Part shown: in pieces, positions 49,743-57,854 of the stretch
Layout of the letters: the number at the start of each line of letters is the position of its first letter
Position numbering within the stretch: the first letter of the stretch is position 1
The notes under the pieces: generated by a model
Database searches by the model: none
What the model was told of the DNA's origin: nothing
The model's input: the letters and a program-made list of their open reading frames with translations, nothing else
Source: Streptomyces sp. WAC 01529
GTDB taxonomy: Bacteria > Actinomycetota > Actinomycetes > Streptomycetales > Streptomycetaceae
DNA: 64,000 nucleotides
Assembly (NCBI RefSeq): GCF_003945545.1
Contig: NZ_CP029617.1
Location: forward strand, 7,653,001-7,717,000
Reading direction: 5' to 3'
Made by a program: the position numbers and the translations under genes

Positions 49743-50669
49743 ATGCCCACACCCTTCAACCAGTCCGTCATCGAGGAGTTCCGCGCCCACGGCGGCAAGG
49801 TCGGCGGCCCCTTCGAAGGCAGCGAACTCCTCCTGCTCACCACCACCGGAGCGAAGTCCGGCAAGGAGCACACCACCCCGCTCGGCTTCGTCCGCGACGG
49901 CGGGCTGCTCCTGCTCGTCGGGTCGAACCTGGGCGCGCCGCGCCACCCCGACTGGTACCACAACGTCCTCGCCCACCCCGCGGTGACCGTGGAACTCGGC
50001 ACCGACACCTTCGAGGCGATCGCCGTCCCCGCCGAGGGCGAGCGCCGCGACCGGCTCTTCGCGCGCGTGGTGGCCGCCGAACCGGGCTACGGCGACTACC
50101 AGACGCGCACCAGCCGGACCCTGCCCGTCGTCGTCCTTGAGCGGCCCGCACATGAGGCGGACATCCCCCAGGAGCCGGCCAGCCTCGCGGACAAGATGGT
50201 CCAGGTGCACCTCTGGCTGCGCGGCCAGTTGAAGCACGTACGCGAGGAGACCGAGGCGTACTTCGCCGCGCTCGCCGCGCACCAGGGGCCGGGGACGCCA
50301 CCGGCGCCCGGGCTCGGGCTGCAGATCCGCCAGCACTGCCTGGCCTTCTGCGACGCCCTGGAGTTCCACCACACCAGCGAGGACACGCATCTCTTCCCGG
50401 CGATGGCGGGCCACCACCCCGAACTGCGCGACACCTTCGACCGCCTGACGGCAGAACACCGGGAGGTCGCCCGGATCCAGGGCGAACTCGCCGCGCTCCT
50501 CGCGGACGTCGGGGGCGCGGACCCGGAGCGGTTCCGTACGGAACTGGCCCGGATGTCCGCCGAGTTGACCCGCCACCTCGACTACGAGGAGGAGTCGCTC
50601 CTGCCGCTCCTGGCCGAACTCCCCTGGCCGCCGGGGCCGCCGACCGGTGAAGGAGCCCGCCGCCACTGA
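49743..50669 (+). CDS. Fusion of F420-type nitroreductase and hemerythrin-like domain
   Basis: 308 residues. Residues 1-145 are a Ddn-type F420 oxidoreductase (ELLLLTTTGAKSGKEHTTPLGFVRDGGLLLLVGSNLGAPRHPDWYHNVLAHPAVTVELG). Residues 155-295 form a hemerythrin bundle with the iron ligands in place: QHCLAF, HHTSED, TAEHREV and HLDYEEE. The second part could bind O2 or a di-iron redox centre next to the deazaflavin site. Stand-alone forms of both are common; this fused form is found in actinobacteria. The last 88 bp overlap the convergent ligase gene. Confidence 0.85.
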   Translation: MPTPFNQSVIEEFRAHGGKVGGPFEGSELLLLTTTGAKSGKEHTTPLGFVRDGGLLLLVGSNLGAPRHPDWYHNVLAHPAVTVELGTDTFEAIAVPAEGERRDRLFARVVAAEPGYGDYQTRTSRTLPVVVLERPAHEADIPQEPASLADKMVQVHLWLRGQLKHVREETEAYFAALAAHQGPGTPPAPGLGLQIRQHCLAFCDALEFHHTSEDTHLFPAMAGHHPELRDTFDRLTAEHREVARIQGELAALLADVGGADPERFRTELARMSAELTRHLDYEEESLLPLLAELPWPPGPPTGEGARRH

Positions 50670-51775
50670 CGCGGGCTCGCGGCCGTGCGGTCGGCCAGGT
50701 CGTCGACGACGTCGGCCAGGCTGCCCGCGCGGGCGTGGACGGAGCGCTGGCGTTCGGCGCCGCCGCCGTGCGCGAACAGGCGCCGCAGGACCGCCGTCAC
50801 CTGGGGGAGTTCACCGTGCTCCGCCAGCGCTGGCCGGGCGTGCGCGAGAAGCTGCCGGACCTGGTGCGAGGTCGGCACCAGACGGTGGGTCCGCGGATCG
50901 AGGCTGTGGCCGGTCAGACCGTCGCGGGCGCACCGCCAGTACGCGGCGCGCAGCAGCGCCTCGTCCATGGCGGGCCCGGGGTCGCCGCGGCGCACCCGCT
51001 CCAGGGCCCGCACGACCAGTGCCCGCACGAGGACGGCGAAGACCGCCGCCTCCTCGACCGACGTGGCGGCGTCCATCGCCCTGATCTCCAGGGTGGGAAG
51101 GTGCGCGCACGGGCGCACGTCCCAGTACAGCGAGCGTTCGCCGAGGGTGGCGCCCGTCTCCCGCAGCGCGGAGGCGAGCGTGTCGTAGTGCGCGGCGGAG
51201 GAGAAGTACGGCGGGGGGCCCGCCACGGGCCAACGCGTGGCTCCCAGGGTCCTCCAGCTGCAGTAGCCGCTGTCCCTCTCCTCCCAGAAGGGCGAGTTCG
51301 CCGCCATCGCCACCAGGACGGGCAGCCACGGCCGCAGGTGGTTGCTGACCAGGACGGCATGGTCCCGGTCCGGCACCTGGACGTGCACGTGGAGCCCGCA
51401 GAAGGCGAACGTGTCGTACAGCGACCGGAACGTGGCGAGCTGGGCGCGGTAGTGGGCGCCTCCGTTGAGCGGGATCGGTGCCCGCATGCCGAGCAGCGGG
51501 GTGCCGCAGGCCACGGGGCGCGCGCCTTCGTCGGCCGCGGCGGCGACCACGGCGGAGCGCACCCGCCGCAGCTCCTCACGCAGCTCGCCCAGGGTCCCGC
51601 AGGGTGGTGTCTTGCCCTCCACCTGGTACCGGGACGCCTCGCCCGTCACCAGGCCTCCGAGCACCGGCTCGGCGCGAGCCAGGACCCGCGGCGCCGCCGC
51701 GACGACCGTGCGCTGGGCAGCGTCGACGAGGAAGTACTCCTCCTCGACACCGACGGTGGGGAAATGATCCGCCAT
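50582..51775 (-). CDS. GCS2-type glutamate-cysteine ligase-like (YbdK) carboxylate-amine ligase
   Basis: 397 residues. GVEEEYFLVD at the N-terminus, YQVEGKTPPCGT, CGLHVHVQVPDRDHAV (metal-binding HVHV region), NSPFWEERDSGYCSWRT and LPTLEIRAMD are the standard blocks of the GCS2 family. YbdK members couple a carboxylate to an amine using ATP; gamma-glutamyl-cysteine formation is weak in YbdK itself. GGAAGGA precedes the ATG at 51775. The last 33 residues (SSARSGRSDSSS end) come from bases antisense to the fusion gene and look low-complexity. Confidence 0.83.
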   Translation of the reverse strand: MADHFPTVGVEEEYFLVDAAQRTVVAAAPRVLARAEPVLGGLVTGEASRYQVEGKTPPCGTLGELREELRRVRSAVVAAAADEGARPVACGTPLLGMRAPIPLNGGAHYRAQLATFRSLYDTFAFCGLHVHVQVPDRDHAVLVSNHLRPWLPVLVAMAANSPFWEERDSGYCSWRTLGATRWPVAGPPPYFSSAAHYDTLASALRETGATLGERSLYWDVRPCAHLPTLEIRAMDAATSVEEAAVFAVLVRALVVRALERVRRGDPGPAMDEALLRAAYWRCARDGLTGHSLDPRTHRLVPTSHQVRQLLAHARPALAEHGELPQVTAVLRRLFAHGGGAERQRSVHARAGSLADVVDDLADRTAASPRQWRRAPSPVGGPGGQGSSARSGRSDSSS

Positions 51776-51889
51776 GTGCCGTGTCCTTCCGCAGACGCGA
51801 GCGAGGCATGCCCGTCCACTGTCCTCGCCCAAAGGGCCGACGGCGACCCCGGCGCACCCGCGCGATGGCATGCACTCGGCATACGACCG

Positions 51890-51937
51890 GCCCTAGGGCC
51901 TGTCCCGCGGCATGATCCGCCGGACAGGCCCTAGGGC
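51890..51937 (-). terminator. Long perfect hairpin at the LacI gene end
   Basis: GCCCTAGGGCCTGTCC pairs perfectly with GGACAGGCCCTAGGGC (16 bp), with an inner GCGG/CCGC stem and a 6-nt loop. The LacI stop codon lies within its right arm. It separates the LacI gene from the ligase gene downstream. Confidence 0.85.
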
Positions 51938-52995
51938 TGTTCTCGGCCTCCCCGCACCGGCCCCGTGCTCTCCCGCTCGATGAGCCGCGGCAGCGGCACC
52001 TGTACGGTCGCCGCGGGGCCGTCGTCCAGGAGGGCGAGCAGTTCGCGGGCCGCGGTGCGCCCGAACGCCACGGTGTCCCGGGAGAGCGCCGTCAGCCATG
52101 GGTGCACCATGCGGCAGAGCGCGGAGTCCTCCCAGGCCACGACCGACACGTCGGCCGGGACCGCGAAGCCCAGGGAGGACGCGGCGGCGACCCCGGCCAC
52201 GGCCATCACGTCGTTGTCGTACACCAGGGCGGTCGGCGGTTCGGCCGCCTCCAGGACGCGCCGGGTGACGGCGGCGCCCTCCGCGTCGGAGTAGTCGGTC
52301 GGCACCGAACGCACCCCGGACAGGCCCCGGCTCGCCGCCTCCGCGCGCAGGGTGCGCATCCGGCGCTCGGTGTGCGCGAGCCCTTCGAGGCCCGCGATGT
52401 GCACGATGCGGCGGTGCCCGAGCGCGTACAAGTGGCCCACGACCGACGCCATCGCCCCCGCGTCGTCCACCCACACCGTGGAGAGGCCCGGGGGACCCGC
52501 GTCCGGATCGGGCACGCCGCCCGTCACCACGGCGGGCAGCCCCAGCTCGTCGAGGAGGGCGGGACGGGGGTCGTCCGTGCGCGGGTCCACCACGAGGACG
52601 CCGTCCACCCGGTGCTCGGCCCACCAGCGGCGGTAGACCGCGCACTCGGCGGCCACGTCCTCCACCACCTGGAACAGGAGCCCCAAGTGCCGCTCGGCCA
52701 GCACCTCCTGGACCCCGGAGATGAGTTGCAGGAAGAACGAGTCGACGCCCAGGGTCGCCGCGGGCCGCGCCACGACGAGGCCCACCGTCGCCGAGCCCTC
52801 ACCGGACAGGGCGCGCGCCGCGGTGCTCGGCCGCCAGCCCAGCTGCTCGGCGACCCTGCGCACCCGGTCGCGGGTGATGTCGGAGACGCCGGGCCGGTCG
52901 TTGAGCGCGAAGGAGACGGCGCTCTCGGAGACCCCGGCACGGCGCGCGATGTCCTTCATGGTCGGCCGGCGCGTCGGTGACCGCTTGCCCTGCAC
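51931..52995 (-). CDS. LacI-family transcriptional regulator
   Basis: 354 residues from a GTG with AAGGGG 6 bp upstream. The LacI HTH sits at about 12-60: MKDIARRAGVSESAVSFALNDRPGVSDITRDRVRRVAEQLGWRPSTAARALSG. The C-terminal periplasmic-binding-like domain runs to about 345 (TVGLVVARP, GVLVVDPRTDDP, ALGHRRIVHIAG, PTALVYDNDVMAVAGVAAASSLG, SVVAWEDS). It is divergent from the mannosidase ABC operon, with two LacI-type operators between, so it is the likely repressor. The sugar ligand is inferred as a mannose-containing glycan. Confidence 0.9.
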   Translation of the reverse strand: MQGKRSPTRRPTMKDIARRAGVSESAVSFALNDRPGVSDITRDRVRRVAEQLGWRPSTAARALSGEGSATVGLVVARPAATLGVDSFFLQLISGVQEVLAERHLGLLFQVVEDVAAECAVYRRWWAEHRVDGVLVVDPRTDDPRPALLDELGLPAVVTGGVPDPDAGPPGLSTVWVDDAGAMASVVGHLYALGHRRIVHIAGLEGLAHTERRMRTLRAEAASRGLSGVRSVPTDYSDAEGAAVTRRVLEAAEPPTALVYDNDVMAVAGVAAASSLGFAVPADVSVVAWEDSALCRMVHPWLTALSRDTVAFGRTAARELLALLDDGPAATVQVPLPRLIERESTGPVRGGREQP

Positions 52996-53024
52996 CCGTT
53001 GCCCCTTTCCTGGCGCCCGCGCAC

Positions 53025-53060
53025 TAAAGCGCTTGAGCGACCAGACTCTAAAGCGCATTA
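53025..53060. promoter_or_regulatory. Two LacI-type operators
   Basis: TAAAGCGCTTGA (53025-53036) and TAAAGCGCATTA (53049-53060), with centres 24 bp apart. Both centre on a GC step in an AAGCGC(T/A)T core, typical of LacI-family sites. They sit just upstream of the LacI gene start and about 205-240 bp before the ABC operon, allowing control of both. Confidence 0.75.
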
Positions 53061-53263
53061 GTCGTTTGCCGCAAGACTTTCAACACACCCGTCTGACCTG
53101 GGGAGTTGCCCAGAAGATGAAGAGATCTTCGACAATGGGCACCCGAATCCATTGACTTTGCTCCACAGTTGGATGCAGGGTCGGCCTCGGCGTGGATCGC
53201 GCGGCTCGGACGGCTGCGGCCATCGCCGTCTCACGCTGGGCCGAGCAAAGGAGCCGTTTCACC

Positions 53264-54562
53264 GTGCGTATCTCCCGTATCCCCCGCAGAGCGGTCGCCG
53301 CAGGCGCCGTCCTCGCTGTCCTGCTGCCGCTGAGCGCCTGTGGCGACGGAGGCGACGACGGCGGCTCCACGGACGCGTCGGGCAAGATCGAAGGCAAGAT
53401 CACCTTCCAGACCTGGAATCTGAAGGCCAACTTCAAGCCCTACTTCGAGGGCCTCGTCGCCGAGTTCGAGGACAAGTACCCCGGCACCGACGTCAAGTGG
53501 GTCGACCAGCCCGGCGAGGGGTACGCCGACAAGATCAGCGCCGACGCCGCCGCGGGCACGCTGCCCGACGTCGTGAACGTCTCGCCCGACCTGGTCGCCC
53601 CGCTCGCCAAGGCCGGCCTCGCGCTCGACCTCGGCAAGGCGGCGGGCAAGTACGAGAAGGAGTACCTCCCCGGGGCCTGGAAGAGCCACCAGATACCGGG
53701 CACGGAAGGGACGTACGCCTTCCCCTGGTATCTGAACACCGGGCCGCTCTTCTACAACAAGCGCCTCTTCAAGGAGGCAGGCCTGGACGAGAACAAGCCG
53801 CCGAAGACGTACGACCAACTCTTCGGCCAGGCACTCCAGTTGGCGAAGAAGAGCGACGGCAAGGTGGCCACGCTCGCCAACGTCCCCACCATCGAGGACT
53901 TCGGGCGCTACGGCGTACCGCTGATGAACAAGGAAGGCACCGGCTTCACCTTCAACGACGCCAAGGGCGTCGAACTCCTCACGGAGTACAAGAAGTTGTA
54001 CGACGCCAAGGCGCTGGACGGGCAGGCGCTGACCGCGACCCCGGAGTCGACCGGCAAGAAGTTCCTCACCGAGGCCGTCGCCATGAACCCGGGCAGCGCG
54101 CTCGACCTGGAGAAGTTCAAGAAGGAAGCGCCGAAGCTCTACAAGAACATCGGCATCACCCCGCAGATCAGCAGCACCGGCAAGGACAACATGTACGTGA
54201 TGGGCGTGATGGTGAACGCCCGCACCAAGCAGACGCCCGCCGCCGTCGCCTTCGCGCACTTCGTCACCGACGCCGAGCACCAGATGGAGTTCGCCAAGAA
54301 GGTCGCGATCTTCCCCAGCACGCGGGGCTCCCTCGACGACCCCTACTTCACCGAGCAGGACGGCAAGGAGGAGACGCGGGTCCGTGTCGCCGCCGCCAAG
54401 TCCATCAAGACCGCGGTGAACTACACGCCCGTGCTCTTCAGCGAGCAGATGAAGGTCGAGCTGCGCAACGCGGTCGCCAAGGCGCTGCAGGGCAAGGAGA
54501 GCCCCGAGGAAGCGCTTGACAACGCTGTCAAGAACTGTGACCGGCTCCTGAAGCAGAGCTGA
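53264..54562 (+). CDS. Sugar ABC transporter substrate-binding lipoprotein
   Basis: 432 residues. Lipoprotein signal RAVAAGAVLAVLLPLSACGD, then an Asp/Gly linker. SBP_bac_1-type binding fold: KITFQTWNLKANFKPYFEGLVAEFEDKYPGTDVKWVDQPGEGYADKISADAAAGTLPDVVNVSPDLVAPLAKAG, PWYLNTGPLFYNKRLFKEAGLD. It binds an oligosaccharide outside the membrane and hands it to the two permeases encoded next. Start is a GTG with AAAGGAG 10 bp upstream. It is the first gene of the mannosidase operon. Confidence 0.92.
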   Translation: MRISRIPRRAVAAGAVLAVLLPLSACGDGGDDGGSTDASGKIEGKITFQTWNLKANFKPYFEGLVAEFEDKYPGTDVKWVDQPGEGYADKISADAAAGTLPDVVNVSPDLVAPLAKAGLALDLGKAAGKYEKEYLPGAWKSHQIPGTEGTYAFPWYLNTGPLFYNKRLFKEAGLDENKPPKTYDQLFGQALQLAKKSDGKVATLANVPTIEDFGRYGVPLMNKEGTGFTFNDAKGVELLTEYKKLYDAKALDGQALTATPESTGKKFLTEAVAMNPGSALDLEKFKKEAPKLYKNIGITPQISSTGKDNMYVMGVMVNARTKQTPAAVAFAHFVTDAEHQMEFAKKVAIFPSTRGSLDDPYFTEQDGKEETRVRVAAAKSIKTAVNYTPVLFSEQMKVELRNAVAKALQGKESPEEALDNAVKNCDRLLKQS

Positions 54563-54606
54563 GCGCCGGCGCCGTGCCGAGCCATGACCAGGGAACGACG
54601 TCAGCC

Positions 54607-55506
54607 ATGAAGACCCGCACCGCCGACAGGATCAAAATCAGGCGGCAACTGCCCACAAGCCCCTGGCTCTTCGCCGCCCCCGGGCTCGCGATCGTCGCCG
54701 TCTTCATCCTCTATCCGTTCGTCAGCACCCTCAACAACTCCTTCACCGACAAAAGGACGTTGATCCCCGGCGAGTACGTGGGCCTCGCCAACTTCCGCGA
54801 GCTGCTGCACGACGACATGTTCTGGATCGGCCTGCGCAACAGCACGCTGTACGTCCTCGTGGTCGTGCCCGCGCTGGTCCTGCTGCCGCTGCTGCTCGCG
54901 ATGCTCGTCCAGAAGCACATCCCCGGCATCACCTTCTTCCGCTCCGCCTTCTACACCCCGGTGGTCGCCTCGATCGTCGTGGTCGGTCTGATCTGGGTGT
55001 GGATGCTGGACGAACGGGGCCTGGTCAACGCCGTCCTTGAGGCGGTGGGCGTCGGCAAGGTCGGCTTCCTCAGCGACCAGTGGCTGCTGCTCTTCAGCGC
55101 CATGGCCGTCACGGTCTGGAAGGGCCTCGGCTACTACATGATCATTTACCTGGCGGCGCTCGCCAACGTGCCGCGCGAGCTGCACGAGGCCGCGGCGGTC
55201 GACGGCGCGGGGGCGGTGCGCCGCTTCTTCAGCGTCACCGTGCCCGCCGTGCGCTCCACCATGGTGCTCGTGGGCGCGCTCTCCTCGGTCGCCGCCTTCA
55301 AGGTGTTCTCCGAGGTGTATCTGATGGCGGGGCCCACCGGCGGCCCCGCGGGCGAGGACACCACGCTGGTGATGCTGGTGCAGCGCACGGGCACCGGCCT
55401 CACCGGTCGCGTCGGCTATGCCTCGGCGATCTCCGTCGTCGTCTTCGTCGTCACCGTCGCGCTCATGCTGCTCGTGCTGCGGGCGGACCGGAAGGAGGAC
55501 GCGTGA
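54607..55506 (+). CDS. Sugar ABC transporter permease (MalF-type)
   Basis: 299 residues. Six membrane segments from about 20 (LFAAPGLAIVAVFILYPFVSTLNNSF). The EAA loop is ELHEAAAVDGAGAVRRFFSVTVPAVRST, which contacts the ATPase. This is a CUT1-family permease. No ATPase gene is in the operon; a shared MsiK-type ATPase, common in Streptomyces, would be expected to serve it. The ATG has AGGGAA upstream. Confidence 0.92.
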   Translation: MKTRTADRIKIRRQLPTSPWLFAAPGLAIVAVFILYPFVSTLNNSFTDKRTLIPGEYVGLANFRELLHDDMFWIGLRNSTLYVLVVVPALVLLPLLLAMLVQKHIPGITFFRSAFYTPVVASIVVVGLIWVWMLDERGLVNAVLEAVGVGKVGFLSDQWLLLFSAMAVTVWKGLGYYMIIYLAALANVPRELHEAAAVDGAGAVRRFFSVTVPAVRSTMVLVGALSSVAAFKVFSEVYLMAGPTGGPAGEDTTLVMLVQRTGTGLTGRVGYASAISVVVFVVTVALMLLVLRADRKEDA

Positions 55507-56435
55507 GCACCACCGAGAAGGCCCCCGCGCCGGTCACCGGGCGCGGGCCCGGCGGCAGCGGCGGGGCGCTCCGCAAGCCGCGGCGCCGGATCACCGACGA
55601 GAACGGCCGCAGGATGCCCGTATGGGAGGTCGTCCTGCGCTACGGGCTGCTGCTCGCCGTCCTGGCGCTGATGATCGGACCGTTCCTGTGGCAGCTGTCC
55701 ACGTCCCTGAAGGGGCCGCACGAGGACCTCTTCAGCTCCCCGCCGAAGTTCCTGCCCTCCGACCCGACGTTCCACAACTACGAGCGGGTCGCCGACACCA
55801 TCCCCGTCTGGGACTACGCCCTCAACTCCCTGAAGGTGGCGGCCGCCAACGTCGTCACCAACTGCGTGGGCGCCGCCCTCGCGGGCTACGCCCTGGCGCG
55901 CCTGCGCTACCGCGGCCGCAAGGCGGCCACGCTCGTCTTCATCCTGGCCATGCTGGTGCCCGTGGAGGGCATCATCATCGCCCAGTTCACGACGATGCGT
56001 GAGCTGAACCTGAACAACACCCTCATCGGGGTGCTGCTGCCCGGCTGCGTCTCCGCGCTCAACGTCCTGCTGATGCGCAACGCCTTCCTCAACGTGCCCT
56101 ACGAGATCGAGGAAGCCGCGTTCGTGGACGGCGCGAACGTCTGGCAGCGGTTCACCCGGATCGCCCTGCCCGCGGTCAAGGGCACCCTCGCCGTCGTCGC
56201 GATCTTCGCCTTCATGGGCGCCTGGGACGACTTCCTGTGGCCCCTCATCGTGCTCAGCGACCCGGAGCGGTTCACCCTCACCATCGGCCTGAACTATCTG
56301 CACGGCACCTTCGCCAACGACGAACGCCTCGTCGCCGCGGGCACGGTCATCGCCGTGCTCCCGCTGATCGTCCTCTTCGCCTGCCTCCAGCGGTACTTCT
56401 TCCGCGGCGTCGGCGAGGGCGCGGTCAAGGGCTGA
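55503..56435 (+). CDS. Sugar ABC transporter permease (MalG-type)
   Basis: 310 residues. Cytosolic N-terminus of about 45 residues (ITDENGRRMPVWE), then six membrane helices; FLWQLSTSLKG is the classic MalG entry. EAA loop: EIEEAAFVDGANVWQRFTRIALPAVKGT. GTG overlaps the MalF-type stop by 4 bp (GTGA). It forms the heterodimeric channel with the preceding permease. Confidence 0.92.
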   Translation: MSTTEKAPAPVTGRGPGGSGGALRKPRRRITDENGRRMPVWEVVLRYGLLLAVLALMIGPFLWQLSTSLKGPHEDLFSSPPKFLPSDPTFHNYERVADTIPVWDYALNSLKVAAANVVTNCVGAALAGYALARLRYRGRKAATLVFILAMLVPVEGIIIAQFTTMRELNLNNTLIGVLLPGCVSALNVLLMRNAFLNVPYEIEEAAFVDGANVWQRFTRIALPAVKGTLAVVAIFAFMGAWDDFLWPLIVLSDPERFTLTIGLNYLHGTFANDERLVAAGTVIAVLPLIVLFACLQRYFFRGVGEGAVKG

Positions 56436-56473
56436 CCGGTGCCACCTCGAACTCTCAAGGACCAGGACCCGCA

Positions 56474-57727
56474 TTGCCTTCCGCATCGCCTTCGGGCACG
56501 CCGCGCTTCGGCGCCAACTACACGCCGAGCCACGGGTGGTTCCACCACTGGCTCGACTTCGACCTCGACGCCGTACGCGGCGACCTCGACGCCATCGCCG
56601 CGCTCGGCCTCGACCATGTGCGGGTCTTCCCGATCTGGCCGTACTTCCAGCCCAACCGCACCCTGATCCGGCCGCGCGCCGTCGAGCAGCTGGTGCGGCT
56701 CGCCGACGCCGCCGCCGAGCGCGGCCTCGACGTCAACGTCGACGGCCTCCAGGGCCATCTGTCCAGCTTCGACTTCCTGCCCGCCTGGACGCAGACCTGG
56801 CACCGGCGGAACCTCTTCACCGACCCGGACGTGGTGGCCGGACAGGCCGAGTACCTGCGTACGCTCGCCGCCGCGCTCGCCGACCGGCCCAACTTCATCG
56901 GCATGACCATCGGCAACGAGATCAACCAGTTCTCGGCGGGGCCGCACCCCGACCCCGACCGCATCACCCAGGAGCAGGCCGACACCTGGCTCCGCACGGT
57001 CCTCGCCGCCTGCGAGGAAGGCGCCCCCGGCAGACTGCATCTGCACGCCGAGTACGACGCCGCCTGGTACCAGGACGACCAGCCCTTCACCCCGGCGCAG
57101 GCCGCCCGGCTCGGCGGCGCGACCGCCGTGCACTCCTGGGTCTTCAACGGCACCGCCCAGCGCCACGGGCGCACCGGCACCGCTACCCGTACCCATGCCG
57201 CGTACTTGATCGAGCTGTCCAAGGCCTGGGCACTCGACCCGCGCCGCCCCGTCTGGCTCCAGGAGGTCGGCGCGCCCGCGCCGCTGATCCCCGCCGAGCA
57301 CGCGGCCGCGTTCACCGAGGAGACCATCGAGGCGGCGCTGGACTGCCAGGACGTGTGGGGCGTGACGTGGTGGTGCTCCCACGATGTCTCGCGGGGCCTC
57401 GCGGACTTCCCCGAGCTGGAGTACAGCCTCGGTCTGCTCACCAACGACGGGCAGGTCAAGCCCGCGGGGGCGGCCCTCGCGCGCATGGTCAAGGAGTGGC
57501 GCGGCCGTACGTACGCGCCGGCGGTACGGACCACGGCGGTGGTCGTCGACGACGCCGGGGCGCGGCGCTCGGCTTGCGCGCCGGGGGGAACGGTGTTCGA
57601 GGCGTTCATGCGTCTTGTCGCGGATGGGGTGCGGCCCGCGGTGGTCCTTTCCGGACGGGCGGGGGACGCGGAGCATCTCGCTGCGCGGGGCATCACGGAA
57701 GTCCTGCATCCGGAGGAGGTCCGCTAG
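56474..57727 (+). CDS. GH5_18-like beta-mannosidase
   Basis: 417 residues from a TTG start (AGGACC upstream); earlier frames do not fit. GH5 TIM barrel: GANYTPSHGWFHHWLDFDLDAVRGDLDAIAALGLDHVRVFPIWPYFQPNRTLIRP. Acid/base E149 in TIGNEINQF; nucleophile E264 in VWLQEVGAP. This pattern matches subfamily 18, whose bifidobacterial member removes the core beta-mannose of N-glycans. The C-terminal 80 residues (TTAVVVDDAGARRSAC) form a small extra domain. No signal peptide, so it works on imported sugar. Neighbouring GH38 and ABC genes support glycan breakdown. Confidence 0.8.
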   Translation: MPSASPSGTPRFGANYTPSHGWFHHWLDFDLDAVRGDLDAIAALGLDHVRVFPIWPYFQPNRTLIRPRAVEQLVRLADAAAERGLDVNVDGLQGHLSSFDFLPAWTQTWHRRNLFTDPDVVAGQAEYLRTLAAALADRPNFIGMTIGNEINQFSAGPHPDPDRITQEQADTWLRTVLAACEEGAPGRLHLHAEYDAAWYQDDQPFTPAQAARLGGATAVHSWVFNGTAQRHGRTGTATRTHAAYLIELSKAWALDPRRPVWLQEVGAPAPLIPAEHAAAFTEETIEAALDCQDVWGVTWWCSHDVSRGLADFPELEYSLGLLTNDGQVKPAGAALARMVKEWRGRTYAPAVRTTAVVVDDAGARRSACAPGGTVFEAFMRLVADGVRPAVVLSGRAGDAEHLAARGITEVLHPEEVR

Positions 57728-57760
57728 GCCGATACGACCTCCGCAGATCGCGCTTCGCGC

Positions 57761-57830
57761 TCGTCCTCAATCGCCGGACGGGCTCAAACCACCCGCGCCG
57801 CGGCTCGTCCTCGACCCCGGACGGCCTCAA
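57761..57830. repeat. Two copies of a Streptomyces intergenic repeat
   Basis: TCGTCCTCAATCGCCGGACG followed by GGCTCAA (57761-57787), and TCGTCCTCGACCCCGGACGG then CCTCAA (57805-57830), lie in the 127-bp gap before the mannosidase. This TCGTCCTC(A)A...CGCCGGACGGGCT block is a frequent Streptomyces intergenic element. Confidence 0.65.
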
Positions 57831-57854
57831 CCCTTCACACCGGGAGTACTCCCC

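Noticed and set aside
53113-53130. Inverted repeat GAAGAT-GAAGAG-ATCTTC before the sugar ABC operon
   Set aside because: It could be an extra operator but differs from the two LacI sites and has no partner copy; evidence too thin.
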